NCBI GenBank assembly: GCA_003132865.1
Contig: PKYZ01000465.1
Span: 5,328 to 15,153 of the forward strand
Reading direction: 5' to 3'
DNA from: Bryobacterales bacterium
Lineage (GTDB): Bacteria > Acidobacteriota > Terriglobia > Bryobacterales > Bryobacteraceae
DNA length: 9,826 nt
Each line of letters begins with the position of its first letter. The first letter of the stretch is position 1. The position numbers and the translations under genes were made by a program. Shown piece by piece: positions 1-7,596 of this stretch. Below the pieces are notes generated by a model. That model was not told where the DNA came from and made no database searches. It was given only the letters and a program-made list of their open reading frames with translations.

Positions 1-1380
1 CGCACGAGTGCATGCGCCACCTTGTACAAGACAGGCGACCTTGCGCGCTACCGGCCGGACGGCGCCATCGAGTTCCTCGGGCGCGTGGATCGCCAGGTGA
101 AGCTTCGTGGCTTCCGCATCGAGTTGGAGGAAATCGAAGCGGCCTTGCGCGATCATCCGGGACTCAGAGAGTCCGTGGTTCTTGTCCGCGAAGATCAACC
201 CGGCGAAAAGAAGTTAGTAGCTTGCGTAGTCGCACGGACCCGGCCGGTTCCATCCAGCCACGAACTGCGCGGCTACTTGATGCAACGTCTGCCGGATTAC
301 ATGGTCCCTTCGTCGTTTGTGTTTATGGAGGACCTGCCACGCACGCGAAACGGCAAGGTGGACCGGGTGGCGCTGGAGCATGGAGCGTGGGACGGGTCGC
401 CCCCACCGTCGGCGCCCTCGCCGGTGCCCTCGCGGATGGAAGGGCTGGCGCAGCTCTGGTCACACGTGCTGGGTGTGGAAGCAAGCCCTCAAGATAACTT
501 CTTCGATCTGGGCGGGCACTCGCTGCTAGTCGCGCGGGTCCTCGACCAGATCGAACAGGTGTACGGAAAGAAAATTCCGCTGGCCACACTATTTGCCAAC
601 CCGACCTTGGAGGGTTTGGAGAAGGCTCTGCGGGATCGGGAGACGGCCGCCGCGAAACCCGGCATCTGGCAAGTCCAGCCCGCCGGTGTGCGCCCCCCAT
701 TCTTCTTTGTGCACGGCGATTTTTTCCTGGGTGGGTTCTATTGCCTGGAGCTGGCGCGGTGCCTAGGTCGAGACCAGCCATTCTTCGCGTTCCCCCAGCA
801 CGGCGCCAATGGCGACGCCGTACCGCCTGGCATCGAGGCTATGGCGGCCGATCATATAGCTACCCTGCGCGCCTTCCAACCACATGGTCCCTACCTATTG
901 GGAGGCCTGTGCAATGGCGGTCTGATCGCGGTGGAGATGGCGCGGCAACTCATGGAACTAGGCGAGCGCGTAGATCTGGTGGCAGCCATTGCGGCCGCGC
1001 CGCGGAACGACAGGCTCGTCGATCGGACCTACCACGCGGGTCGCGCCGATATCTCCGCGGCGTACCAAAGGGCCATGATAAGTTACCGCCCGAAGTTCTT
1101 TCCGGCTCGCGTCACGGTTCTGTGGCCGGTTGAAGAGCCCAGACCTATCGAAGAGCCGGATGATCCGGCCATGGGATGGAGCAAAGTGGCGGCGGAAACG
1201 GTGGTCCACCACATCCCGGGAAATCATTCGACCTCGGTGACTGAGTATGTGCGGGACGCCGCGGCTTGTCTGCGGGCCTGCATCTCAGAGACTCAGCCCG
1301 GCGCCGCGCCACCGGGCCGGGGGACCCTCCCGGCTCATCAGGCAGCCGCATATGCTCAAATCGGAGGAACCAAGCAATGA
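1..1380 (+). CDS. Non-ribosomal peptide synthetase, C-terminal part (A-domain end, PCP, thioesterase), 5' truncated
   Basis: This is the end of an NRPS that activates an amino acid, carries it on a phosphopantetheine arm and releases the finished peptide. The frame is open from base 1 (459 codons to the TGA), so the true start lies upstream. Counting codons from base 1, the adenylation subdomain shows A7 (YKTGDL, 9-14), A8 (GRVDRQVKLRGFRIELEEIE, 27-46) and A10 (NGKVDR, catalytic Lys119). The carrier protein follows with DNFFDLGGHSL, where Ser174 is the pantetheine site. A type I thioesterase starts near codon 225, with FFVHGD (235-240) as the probable oxyanion region. Its elbow reads GGLCNGG with Cys304 as nucleophile instead of Ser, and PGNHST gives His409. 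The usual Asp after the next strand seems to be Ala (IAAAP, 330-334). A Gly/Pro/Ala-rich tail of about 40 residues follows. The A-domain pocket is outside the window, so the substrate cannot be predicted. The stop overlaps the next start. Confidence 0.95.
   Translation, partial: RTSACATLYKTGDLARYRPDGAIEFLGRVDRQVKLRGFRIELEEIEAALRDHPGLRESVVLVREDQPGEKKLVACVVARTRPVPSSHELRGYLMQRLPDYMVPSSFVFMEDLPRTRNGKVDRVALEHGAWDGSPPPSAPSPVPSRMEGLAQLWSHVLGVEASPQDNFFDLGGHSLLVARVLDQIEQVYGKKIPLATLFANPTLEGLEKALRDRETAAAKPGIWQVQPAGVRPPFFFVHGDFFLGGFYCLELARCLGRDQPFFAFPQHGANGDAVPPGIEAMAADHIATLRAFQPHGPYLLGGLCNGGLIAVEMARQLMELGERVDLVAAIAAAPRNDRLVDRTYHAGRADISAAYQRAMISYRPKFFPARVTVLWPVEEPRPIEEPDDPAMGWSKVAAETVVHHIPGNHSTSVTEYVRDAAACLRACISETQPGAAPPGRGTLPAHQAAAYAQIGGTKQ
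1363..1367 (+). promoter_or_regulatory. Ribosome binding site of the FG-GAP repeat gene
   Basis: GGAGG lies inside the last NRPS codons, nine bases before the ATG at 1377. It decides the start of the next gene in favour of 1377 (or 1380) over upstream in-frame codons such as the one at 1266. Confidence 0.75.
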
Positions 1381-3515
1381 TGACACACGCGCCCCACCGG
1401 TTGTTCCTTCTCGCGCTATTTGCGTTCCAGGCTCTCTGCGCGCAGCCCCTTTCCTTCCGGGCCGAACGGGACTATACGGTTCCTGCAGGAAATCCCAGTG
1501 CCATCGCCCTAGGGGATTTCAATGGCGATGGCAGGCCCGATCTGGCGGTCGCGGCTTCCGGCGGCATTGCGGTCATGTTGGATGCCAAGGGGGGCTTTTT
1601 TCAGATGGCGCAGATCTCCTCAGTGCCTGGGAATACCGCGATCGCCGTCGGTGACTTCAATCATGACGGAAAAACCGACATTGCCGCGGTCCAGACGGCT
1701 GCGGGCACGATCACCGTCCTCTTGGGAAACGGCAACGGGACCTTCCAGGCTGGCTTGACCACACCGGTTGCGGAAGCCAGTCCTCAGGGGTTGGCCGTGG
1801 GCGATTTCAATCGCGATGGAAAACTCGATTTGGCGGTCGTCGCCGGTGACGCGGTAATCGTCTTTCTCGGAAAGGGAGACGGAACGTTCAATCCGGGAGT
1901 GAGCTATCCGGTGAGCCCCACTCCCGTCTTCGTCGCGGCGGCCGACTTCAATCATGACGGCAAAACGGATCTGGTCACGGTGAACGTGGGCGCCACGTCC
2001 ACTACGCCGGGCACTGTGTCCGTGCTCCTCGGCAACGGCAACGGAACATTCCAGAGTGCGGTTCCCTACACGGTCGGCGACCAGCCTTCCTCGGTCGCCA
2101 TCGCCGATTTCAACGGGGACGGCAAACTGGACTTGGCCGTCGCCAATCGGAACACGGCCAGCATTTCGCTGCTACTGGGCAATGGCGACGGAACGTTCGG
2201 GCTTGCTTCTGACGTAGCCGCGACAACCAATCTCGTATCGATTTCGCCGGCCGATTTCAATGGCGACGGCAAGCAGGATCTGGTAGCGGTCAACAGCTCG
2301 ACGAATTCCATTTACGTGCTGCTCGGTAACGGCGATGGGACGTTTCAGCCGCCCACGGCCTTTCTGGTAGACATCGTTCCAGTGTTCGTGGCTGCCGGAG
2401 ATTTCAATCGCGATGGCCGGCCCGATGTGGCCGTTGCGAATAGTAGTTCCGGTGATATATCGATACTGTTCGGAAACGGCAAAAGCGGATTCCAAGTCGC
2501 CGCGCCGGTTCCGTTGCCGCGTCCCGCCAGAACGGCTATTACTTTCGTCGCCGCGGCCGACCTGAGGGGTGTCGGAAAGCAGGATATCGTCGCACTCAAC
2601 GCCGCAGGCAGCAGTTATTCGATCGTTCTGGGAAACGGAGACGGAACTTTTCAGCCGGCTGTCAACTATTCGCTGATATATCCGATCCAGGTTGTGCCGG
2701 CTGACGTCAACCTGGATGGGAAGATGGATCTGGTCATCGCCGACGCAACCGGCGTGTCCGTGCTGCTAGGCAACGGCGATGGCACGTTTCAACCGCCGAT
2801 CCAGGATGTTGCCCTGACCGGTTTCGGCTTGGCAATCGGAGACTTCAACGGCGATGGGATACCGGATATCGCTGCGTGCGATTTTCATGACATGGCGGTG
2901 CTGGTGGCCCTCGGGAATGGCGACGGCACATTTCAGGCGCCGTCCGCCATGGGACTTGATGGGCAGCACCCCCAGTACATCGCAGTGGGCGATTTCAATA
3001 ACGACGGCAAGTTGGACGTCGCTACAGCCGACCTGAATGGACCGGTCTCGATCCTGCTGGGCAACGGCGACGGCACCTTGCAGCCACCAGTCACCTATCC
3101 AGCGGACAACGACCCGGTATTCATCGCGGTTGGAGACTTGAACGGGGACGGCAATCCGGATCTGGCGGTGGTGAACAGCAACTCCAAAGACATCTCGATT
3201 TTGCTGGGCAATGGCGATGGCACCTTCCGGATTGCCGTGAATTACTCAGGAGGCACTAGCCCCGTTTCGCTTGCACTGGGCGACTTCACTGGGGATGGCA
3301 AGATCGATCTGGCGGTGGCGAACAGCCACCTCAACAGCGTGGCGACGCTGAAGGGCATTGGCGACGGCACTTTCGTAACTGGAGTGGGTTTCGGCGCCGG
3401 GATCGGACCGATTTCGATTGCCGTGGCGGATTTCAACGGTGATGGCAAGCCGGACATGGCAATCGCCAATGCGCGTTCGGCGAATCTGTCCGTCTTGATC
3501 AATACGGCGCCCTGA
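1377..3515 (+). CDS. Secreted FG-GAP/VCBS repeat protein, 14 repeats (probable double seven-bladed β-propeller)
   Basis: This 712-aa exported protein consists almost entirely of FG-GAP/VCBS repeats, the calcium-binding blades of integrin-α-like propellers; such proteins usually bind ligands or surfaces. The start is ATG 1377, preceded by GGAGG; a second ATG follows at 1380. Residues 1-22 form a signal peptide (hydrophobic core LFLLALFAFQAL, likely cut after Ala22). DxNxDGxxD-type loops begin at residues 47, 93, 143, 190, 244, 293, 342, 395, 443, 489, 539, 587, 636 and 685, a period of about 49. Most are followed by a VLLGNGDGTFQ-like motif. Fourteen units fit two propellers of seven blades. 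Loop 8 (DLRGVGKQD) has lost the metal-ligand Asn and Asp and sits where the second propeller would begin. There is no transmembrane anchor, catalytic motif or recognised C-terminal sorting signal. The gene overlaps the NRPS stop by four bases and ends five bases before the TyrA-like gene. The family is certain; the ligand is unknown. Confidence 0.93.
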   Translation: MMTHAPHRLFLLALFAFQALCAQPLSFRAERDYTVPAGNPSAIALGDFNGDGRPDLAVAASGGIAVMLDAKGGFFQMAQISSVPGNTAIAVGDFNHDGKTDIAAVQTAAGTITVLLGNGNGTFQAGLTTPVAEASPQGLAVGDFNRDGKLDLAVVAGDAVIVFLGKGDGTFNPGVSYPVSPTPVFVAAADFNHDGKTDLVTVNVGATSTTPGTVSVLLGNGNGTFQSAVPYTVGDQPSSVAIADFNGDGKLDLAVANRNTASISLLLGNGDGTFGLASDVAATTNLVSISPADFNGDGKQDLVAVNSSTNSIYVLLGNGDGTFQPPTAFLVDIVPVFVAAGDFNRDGRPDVAVANSSSGDISILFGNGKSGFQVAAPVPLPRPARTAITFVAAADLRGVGKQDIVALNAAGSSYSIVLGNGDGTFQPAVNYSLIYPIQVVPADVNLDGKMDLVIADATGVSVLLGNGDGTFQPPIQDVALTGFGLAIGDFNGDGIPDIAACDFHDMAVLVALGNGDGTFQAPSAMGLDGQHPQYIAVGDFNNDGKLDVATADLNGPVSILLGNGDGTLQPPVTYPADNDPVFIAVGDLNGDGNPDLAVVNSNSKDISILLGNGDGTFRIAVNYSGGTSPVSLALGDFTGDGKIDLAVANSHLNSVATLKGIGDGTFVTGVGFGAGIGPISIAVADFNGDGKPDMAIANARSANLSVLINTAP
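1515..3455 (+). repeat. 14 tandem coding repeats of about 147 bp (FG-GAP/VCBS blades)
   Basis: The core of each repeat encodes (G/A)DFNxDGKxDLAV followed about 20-25 residues later by LLGNGDGTFQ. The spacing between successive loops is 46-54 codons. Synonymous codons differ freely between copies (GATTTCAAT, GACTTCAAC and GATTTCAAC for the same residues). The array therefore looks old and maintained at protein level, not recently amplified. Confidence 0.85.
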
Positions 3516-3520
3516 CTCTT

Positions 3521-4432
3521 ATGGCATTTAAGTCGGTTCTCGTACTCGGCGGACTGGGACAGACCGGAGGTCTCCTGGCCCGAAGCTTCACCAACGCAGG
3601 GGCAGAGGTCACATACGCCGACCGGCACGACCGGCCCGAATATGTTCCGCCGGGCAGTTATCTCCAAGGCGATGTCACTCGGCCCGACGCCGTCCTACTC
3701 AAAAGCATCGCGGCCGCCGAATGCGTTCTCGTATGCCTGCCTGAAGAAGCGGCTTTATCCGCAGCCGGCCCCATTCTCGGCGCGATGGCGGACGGCGCTC
3801 TCTGGGTGGATACCTTGTCCGTCAAAAACGGGATCTGCCGCCTTCTGGGAGATTGCCGGCGAAGTATCGAAATGGTTTCGATCAATCCGATGTTCGCACC
3901 CGCACTGGGATGGCAGGGTCATCCTGTCGCGGTGATTGCGCTATCCAGCGGTCCGAAGAGCCAGACGCTTATTAATCTGCTTAGGTCTTGGGGTGCTGCC
4001 GTCGAAGTGTTGACCGCTGAGGCTCACGATTCGTTGACTGCGATCATCCAGGTTGCCACGCATGCCGCTATACTTTCGTTTGGTGCGTTGCTGCTGGACC
4101 TGGAGTATAGCGTGGAAAGAGGCTTGGCCATCGCCACTCCTCCGCATCGACTGCTGCTGGCGTTGTTGAGCCGGATTATCTCGGCAAACCCCGCCGTGTA
4201 CTGGGAGATTCAGCATTGTCATCCCGAAGGTGAAATCGTTCGCCGAAGACTTTCCCGCGCGGTTGAGTGCCTTGACGCCGCCGCCGCCGCCGACTCGCCG
4301 GCGCAATTTCAACACTTTTTCGCGGACATTCGTTCCCTTTTGTCGGCGAAACGAGAATCGCTCGGAGCGTTGAGCGATCGAATCGTTTTGGAAGTTGGAA
4401 AGATGGATCAACCACATTTGTGGGAGGGTTAA
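3521..4432 (+). CDS. TyrA-like prephenate dehydrogenase family protein with His-to-Asn change in the catalytic motif
   Basis: This 303-aa cytoplasmic protein aligns by eye along its whole length with the dehydrogenase domain of E. coli TyrA, without the chorismate mutase part. Family members oxidise and decarboxylate prephenate, arogenate or 4-amino-4-deoxyprephenate with NAD(P). The Rossmann loop is VLVLGGLGQTGG (6-17), and Asp34 at the end of strand 2 suggests NAD. VDTLSVKNG (96-104) matches TyrA VDLASVKNG. INPMFAP (121-127) matches LHPMFGP, but the catalytic His (E. coli His197) is Asn122. AHDSLTAIIQ (168-177) matches EHDQNMAFIQ, and NPAVYWEI (223-230) matches the helical dimerisation domain. 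The ATG at 3521 has no Shine-Dalgarno sequence and lies five bases after the previous stop, so translation is probably coupled. Next to an NRPS, a role in making a non-standard aromatic precursor is likely, for example a PapC/CmlC-like amino-deoxyprephenate step; a changed or lost activity is also possible. Confidence 0.88.
   Translation: MAFKSVLVLGGLGQTGGLLARSFTNAGAEVTYADRHDRPEYVPPGSYLQGDVTRPDAVLLKSIAAAECVLVCLPEEAALSAAGPILGAMADGALWVDTLSVKNGICRLLGDCRRSIEMVSINPMFAPALGWQGHPVAVIALSSGPKSQTLINLLRSWGAAVEVLTAEAHDSLTAIIQVATHAAILSFGALLLDLEYSVERGLAIATPPHRLLLALLSRIISANPAVYWEIQHCHPEGEIVRRRLSRAVECLDAAAAADSPAQFQHFFADIRSLLSAKRESLGALSDRIVLEVGKMDQPHLWEG
4422..4428 (+). promoter_or_regulatory. Ribosome binding site of the propeller–cytochrome gene
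   Basis: GGGAGGG sits within the last codons of the TyrA-like gene, four bases before the ATG at 4433. The TAA stop (4430-4432) touches that ATG directly, so translation is probably coupled. Confidence 0.75.
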
Positions 4433-6892
4433 ATGAGGAGAACAGGTGAGTTGCTGGGGTTGGCGGTCCTCTCCGTCGCAGCGGCTATAGGGCCGGCTGC
4501 CGCGCAGGTTCCGCCGAACGAGTTTGTCAATTTTGAAGGAGCCCAGACGAATCCCATCCGCTTATCTTCGGATGGGACACGCTTGTTTGCCTTGAACACT
4601 CCCGATACTCGAGTATCGGTCTTCGACATCTCGAATCCGTCCAGTCCCGCACTGATTGTGGAGATTCCGGTCGGCATCGAGCCGGTTTCCGTGAATCCCC
4701 GAACGGACGATGAGGCCTGGGTAGTCAACCAGGAATCCGATAGCGTGAGCATCGTCTCCGTCTCGCAAGGCATCGTGACGGATACCATCTATGTGAAAGA
4801 CGAACCTTCAGACGTCGTGTTCGCAGGGAACAACTTGGCGTTTGTCAGCGTCGCGCGCAGCAATCTGATTAATGTGTACGACGTGACCTCGCATGCCTTG
4901 GTGAAATCCATTCCGGTAATCGGCGAGAATCCGCGCGCGCTGGCGGTGAGTGCGGACGGGAGCAAAGTTTATGCCGCCTTCGCCCTATCCGGAAATCACA
5001 CCACTATTGTTCCGGCGCAGTACGCACCACCACCGCCTCCGCCCACCAATCCACAACTTCCTCCACCGCCGCAAGTCGGAGCGATCGTGGATGCCTCCGA
5101 CCCGCACTGGAGTAGCGTGATCCGTTACAGCATGCCTGACAACGGCGTAGTGGCGATCGATACCACCAGCCTGACCGTGACCACCTATTATAGCTACGTC
5201 GGGACCACCAATCTGGGGCTGGCTGTGCAGCCGGGCACGGGCGATCTCTGGGTGTCCAACACCGACGCCATCAATCTGCTGATGTTCGATCCCAACCTGC
5301 GCGGTCACTGGCTCGCTAACCGCGTCACCAGCATTAACGCCTCGACCGGAGCCGTAACTGGCTATTACGATCTGAATCCCTCAATCAACTACCTCATCCT
5401 TCCCAATCCTGCCGCCCAGGCGATTGCTCTCGCCCAACCCACTGCCTTGACGTTCGATCCTACGGGGACCAATCTGTACGTCGCGGCATTCGGTACCGAT
5501 CGGGTGGCGGTACTGAACAACGGCAATGTGGTGACTTTCATCGAAATCGGCCCGGCGACCAGATCACAGGTCAATCCTACGACGAAAAGAGGACCCAGGG
5601 GCTTGGCTCTCAACGCGGCCGCCCAGCGCCTCTATGTCCTGAACCGCCTATACAATTCCATTTCCATCGTAGACACCTCCAAGAACGCCCTCATTGGAGA
5701 GATCCCGACCGGAACGTTCGATCCCACTCCCATCGTGATCCGCAATGGTCGCGGCTTCCTCTACGATGCCAAGCTATCCGGTAACGGCACGGGCGCATGC
5801 GCTTCCTGCCACATAGACGCCGAATCGGATATGCTTGCATGGAATCGCGGCGACCCGGGCGGCAACATGGTGACCGTCGTTCAAGGAAAGAACACTTTTC
5901 AGATGCATCCCATGAAGGGACCCATGACTACGCTGACTATGCGGGGCCTGAACAATCTGTTTCCTTACCACTGGAGAGGAGACGAGCCTAATTTCGCCGC
6001 CTTCAACTCTGCATTTGACAGTCTGATGGGCGGACCCGTACTCTCCAATACGGACATGGCGGCCTTCACCGCGTACATCAAGACTATCGTGTTCCAGCCG
6101 AATCCCAATCAGAACCTCGATCGCACCTTGCCGTCTTCGATTCCGTTGCCGGAAGGTGGAACCGGTGATCCCAACGCCGGGCTGACCCTTTTTCTCAACA
6201 CGCCGGTCAAGAGCACTCTCACCTGCAACAGTTGCCATACCGATCCAGGCCCGGGCACCAACCGCTTGATCGTCATTCACGAAACCGGCGACCAACCCAT
6301 GAAGAACCGGCAACTGCGCGGTGTCTACCAGAAACTTCATTTCAACAACGCCGCGGGCGCGCAGAGTATCGACGGCTTCGGGCTTAACCACGATGGGGCC
6401 GTAGCCGGGCTATTCCAACTGCTTAGCTCGACAACTGAGTTTCCCAGGATCGCCAACAACCCGACGGACAAGCGCAACCTGGAGGCTTACGTGTTGTGTT
6501 TCGATACCGGCACGGCTCCCGCCGTTGGGTTTACCCGCACAGTGACCGCGGCCAATGTTGGCAGCACCTCGGCTCAGAGCGATTGGAACATGCTGCAAAA
6601 CCAGGCCACAGCCGGCAACATCGACCTGATTGCCAATGGCACGCTGAACGGCCAGTTGCACGGATTGCTCTACAATCCGGCCGCGGCCACTTATCAAACC
6701 GATACTACCGGCCTGGGACCCTTCACACAGGCCCAACTGACCAGCATGATCCAGGCGGGCGATACCCTGAGCTTCATGGGTGTTCCGCCTGGTTCGGGCC
6801 AGCGCATGGGCATTGACCGCAATCTGGACGGCATACTTGACGGGGATGGGCCTCCCCGTGTGCCGCAGGGGAGACTGGCACGAAAAAGGTGA
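4433..6892 (+). CDS. Secreted YVTN-type β-propeller fused to a di-haem cytochrome c (CCP/MauG-like) module
   Basis: This is an 819-aa exported redox protein. Residues 1-24 are a signal peptide (hydrophobic core, then GPAAA before Gln25). Residues of about 30-440 form a YVTN/Lvp-type propeller, with strands such as SSDGTRLFALNTPDTRVSVFDIS, VSADGSKVYAAF, FDPTGTNLYVAAFGTDRVAVL and NAAAQRLYVLNRLYNSISIVD split here by position. A proline-rich loop (194-213) interrupts it. The C-terminal module has two c-type haem sites, CASCH (456-460) and CNSCH (598-602), 142 residues apart. Its landmarks TMRGLNNLFPYHWRGDE, LRGVYQKL, GFGLNHDG and CFDTGTAPAVG are typical of the cytochrome c peroxidase-like modules attached to such propellers. 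The end carries a DxNxDGxxD loop (DRNLDGILD, 795-803). The protein is expected in the periplasm or at the surface. Substrate and electron partner are unknown; peroxidase, MauG-like oxidation or simple electron transfer are all possible. It starts directly after the TyrA-like stop and overlaps the next gene by GTGA. Confidence 0.92.
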   Translation: MRRTGELLGLAVLSVAAAIGPAAAQVPPNEFVNFEGAQTNPIRLSSDGTRLFALNTPDTRVSVFDISNPSSPALIVEIPVGIEPVSVNPRTDDEAWVVNQESDSVSIVSVSQGIVTDTIYVKDEPSDVVFAGNNLAFVSVARSNLINVYDVTSHALVKSIPVIGENPRALAVSADGSKVYAAFALSGNHTTIVPAQYAPPPPPPTNPQLPPPPQVGAIVDASDPHWSSVIRYSMPDNGVVAIDTTSLTVTTYYSYVGTTNLGLAVQPGTGDLWVSNTDAINLLMFDPNLRGHWLANRVTSINASTGAVTGYYDLNPSINYLILPNPAAQAIALAQPTALTFDPTGTNLYVAAFGTDRVAVLNNGNVVTFIEIGPATRSQVNPTTKRGPRGLALNAAAQRLYVLNRLYNSISIVDTSKNALIGEIPTGTFDPTPIVIRNGRGFLYDAKLSGNGTGACASCHIDAESDMLAWNRGDPGGNMVTVVQGKNTFQMHPMKGPMTTLTMRGLNNLFPYHWRGDEPNFAAFNSAFDSLMGGPVLSNTDMAAFTAYIKTIVFQPNPNQNLDRTLPSSIPLPEGGTGDPNAGLTLFLNTPVKSTLTCNSCHTDPGPGTNRLIVIHETGDQPMKNRQLRGVYQKLHFNNAAGAQSIDGFGLNHDGAVAGLFQLLSSTTEFPRIANNPTDKRNLEAYVLCFDTGTAPAVGFTRTVTAANVGSTSAQSDWNMLQNQATAGNIDLIANGTLNGQLHGLLYNPAAATYQTDTTGLGPFTQAQLTSMIQAGDTLSFMGVPPGSGQRMGIDRNLDGILDGDGPPRVPQGRLARKR

Positions 6893-7596
6893 CGAGCCTG
6901 GGCGATAAACCGAAACTTGAACTCTCCGGGCAAAAGCGCATCGCTACGGTGGTGCTGGCTACGGCCGCCTCGGGCGTCATCCTCTTCGCATCAGCAGGCC
7001 GGCTGGATTGGAAGCGGGGCTGGATCTATCTCGGGGCCCACTTTGTCTGCGTGCTGGGGGCCGGTGTGTTCCTCCTGGTAACCAATCCGGAACTGCTCAA
7101 CGAGCGAGGCAAAAAGCACGCGAATACCAAGTCCTTCGACAAGGTATTCGCCGCCCTCTACGTGCTGCTCCTGATCGCTTTGCCGCTGGTCGCCGGCCTG
7201 GATGCCGTTCGGTTCGGCTGGTCGTCGATGTCCGCGGAGGCTTCGTATGCCGGGTTGCTCCTGTTGCTGATAGGAGCAGCGCCCATCATCTGGTCCATGG
7301 CGGTGAACCCGTTTCTGGAAACAACCGTCCGCATCCAGAGCGATCGCGGCCACCGGGTCGTCAACTCCGGACCGTACAGGTGGGTGCGCCACCCAATGTA
7401 CGTTGGTCTGATTCTCCAGAACCTCGCGGTGCCGCTGGTGCTCGGCTCCAAATGGGCATACGTGCCGGCAGGGCTGATCGTGCTGCTGTTCATTGCGCGT
7501 GCTGTACTTGAAGACCGTGCCCTGCGGCAGGAACTCGCGGGCTATCGACAATACGCGCGGATCACTCGCTATTTGCTCGTGCCCGGCGTCTGGTGA
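6889..7596 (+). CDS. ICMT/PEMT-like integral membrane methyltransferase
   Basis: This 235-aa membrane protein belongs to the isoprenylcysteine carboxyl methyltransferase-like family (SAM-dependent, active site in the membrane). About six hydrophobic segments are visible: 17-36, 44-64, 84-104, 119-137, 171-186 and 190-206. The cofactor-binding signature GPYRWVRHPMYVG lies at 161-173. It is followed by LEDRAL (207-212) and the typical ending GYRQYARITRYLLVPGVW (218-235). The length is normal for bacterial members. The start is GTG, overlapping the previous TGA as GTGA. No ATG is available near the N-terminus, and the only upstream purine run (AGGGGAG, 6867-6873) is about 15 bases away, so reinitiation after the cytochrome gene is likely. 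Bacteria lack prenylated CaaX proteins of the eukaryotic type, so the acceptor is unknown; a lipid, isoprenoid, thiol or peptide product are options. Confidence 0.9.
   Translation: MTSLGDKPKLELSGQKRIATVVLATAASGVILFASAGRLDWKRGWIYLGAHFVCVLGAGVFLLVTNPELLNERGKKHANTKSFDKVFAALYVLLLIALPLVAGLDAVRFGWSSMSAEASYAGLLLLLIGAAPIIWSMAVNPFLETTVRIQSDRGHRVVNSGPYRWVRHPMYVGLILQNLAVPLVLGSKWAYVPAGLIVLLFIARAVLEDRALRQELAGYRQYARITRYLLVPGVW

Noticed and set aside
1..24. The first codons (RTSACATL) fit the usual residues before YKTGDL poorly
   Set aside because: The region is variable between NRPSs and too short to judge. A contig-edge error is possible but cannot be shown from this sequence.
1377..1446. Possible lipoprotein signal in the FG-GAP protein (Cys21)
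   Set aside because: The residues before the Cys (QAL) do not match a lipobox, and an ordinary signal peptidase site after Ala22 fits better.
3242..3667. Minus-strand frames across the FG-GAP/TyrA-like junction and inside the FG-GAP repeats
   Set aside because: The frames recur because the coding repeats recur; peptides such as LPSPLKSA are the reverse complement of the DFNGDGK loops.
5774..6391. A 205-codon minus-strand frame opposite the cytochrome module
   Set aside because: The opposite strand encodes both CxxCH motifs and conserved cytochrome landmarks. The antisense translation shows no family motif.
6815..6841. DRNLDGILD at the end of the cytochrome protein as a dockerin or FG-GAP repeat
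   Set aside because: Only one loop is present, whereas dockerins need two, and no FG-GAP strand pattern follows. It is noted only as a possible single calcium loop.
6991..7551. A 186-codon minus-strand frame opposite the methyltransferase
   Set aside because: It is fully covered by the real membrane methyltransferase, and its translation is Gln/Arg/His-rich with no domain or plausible start context.
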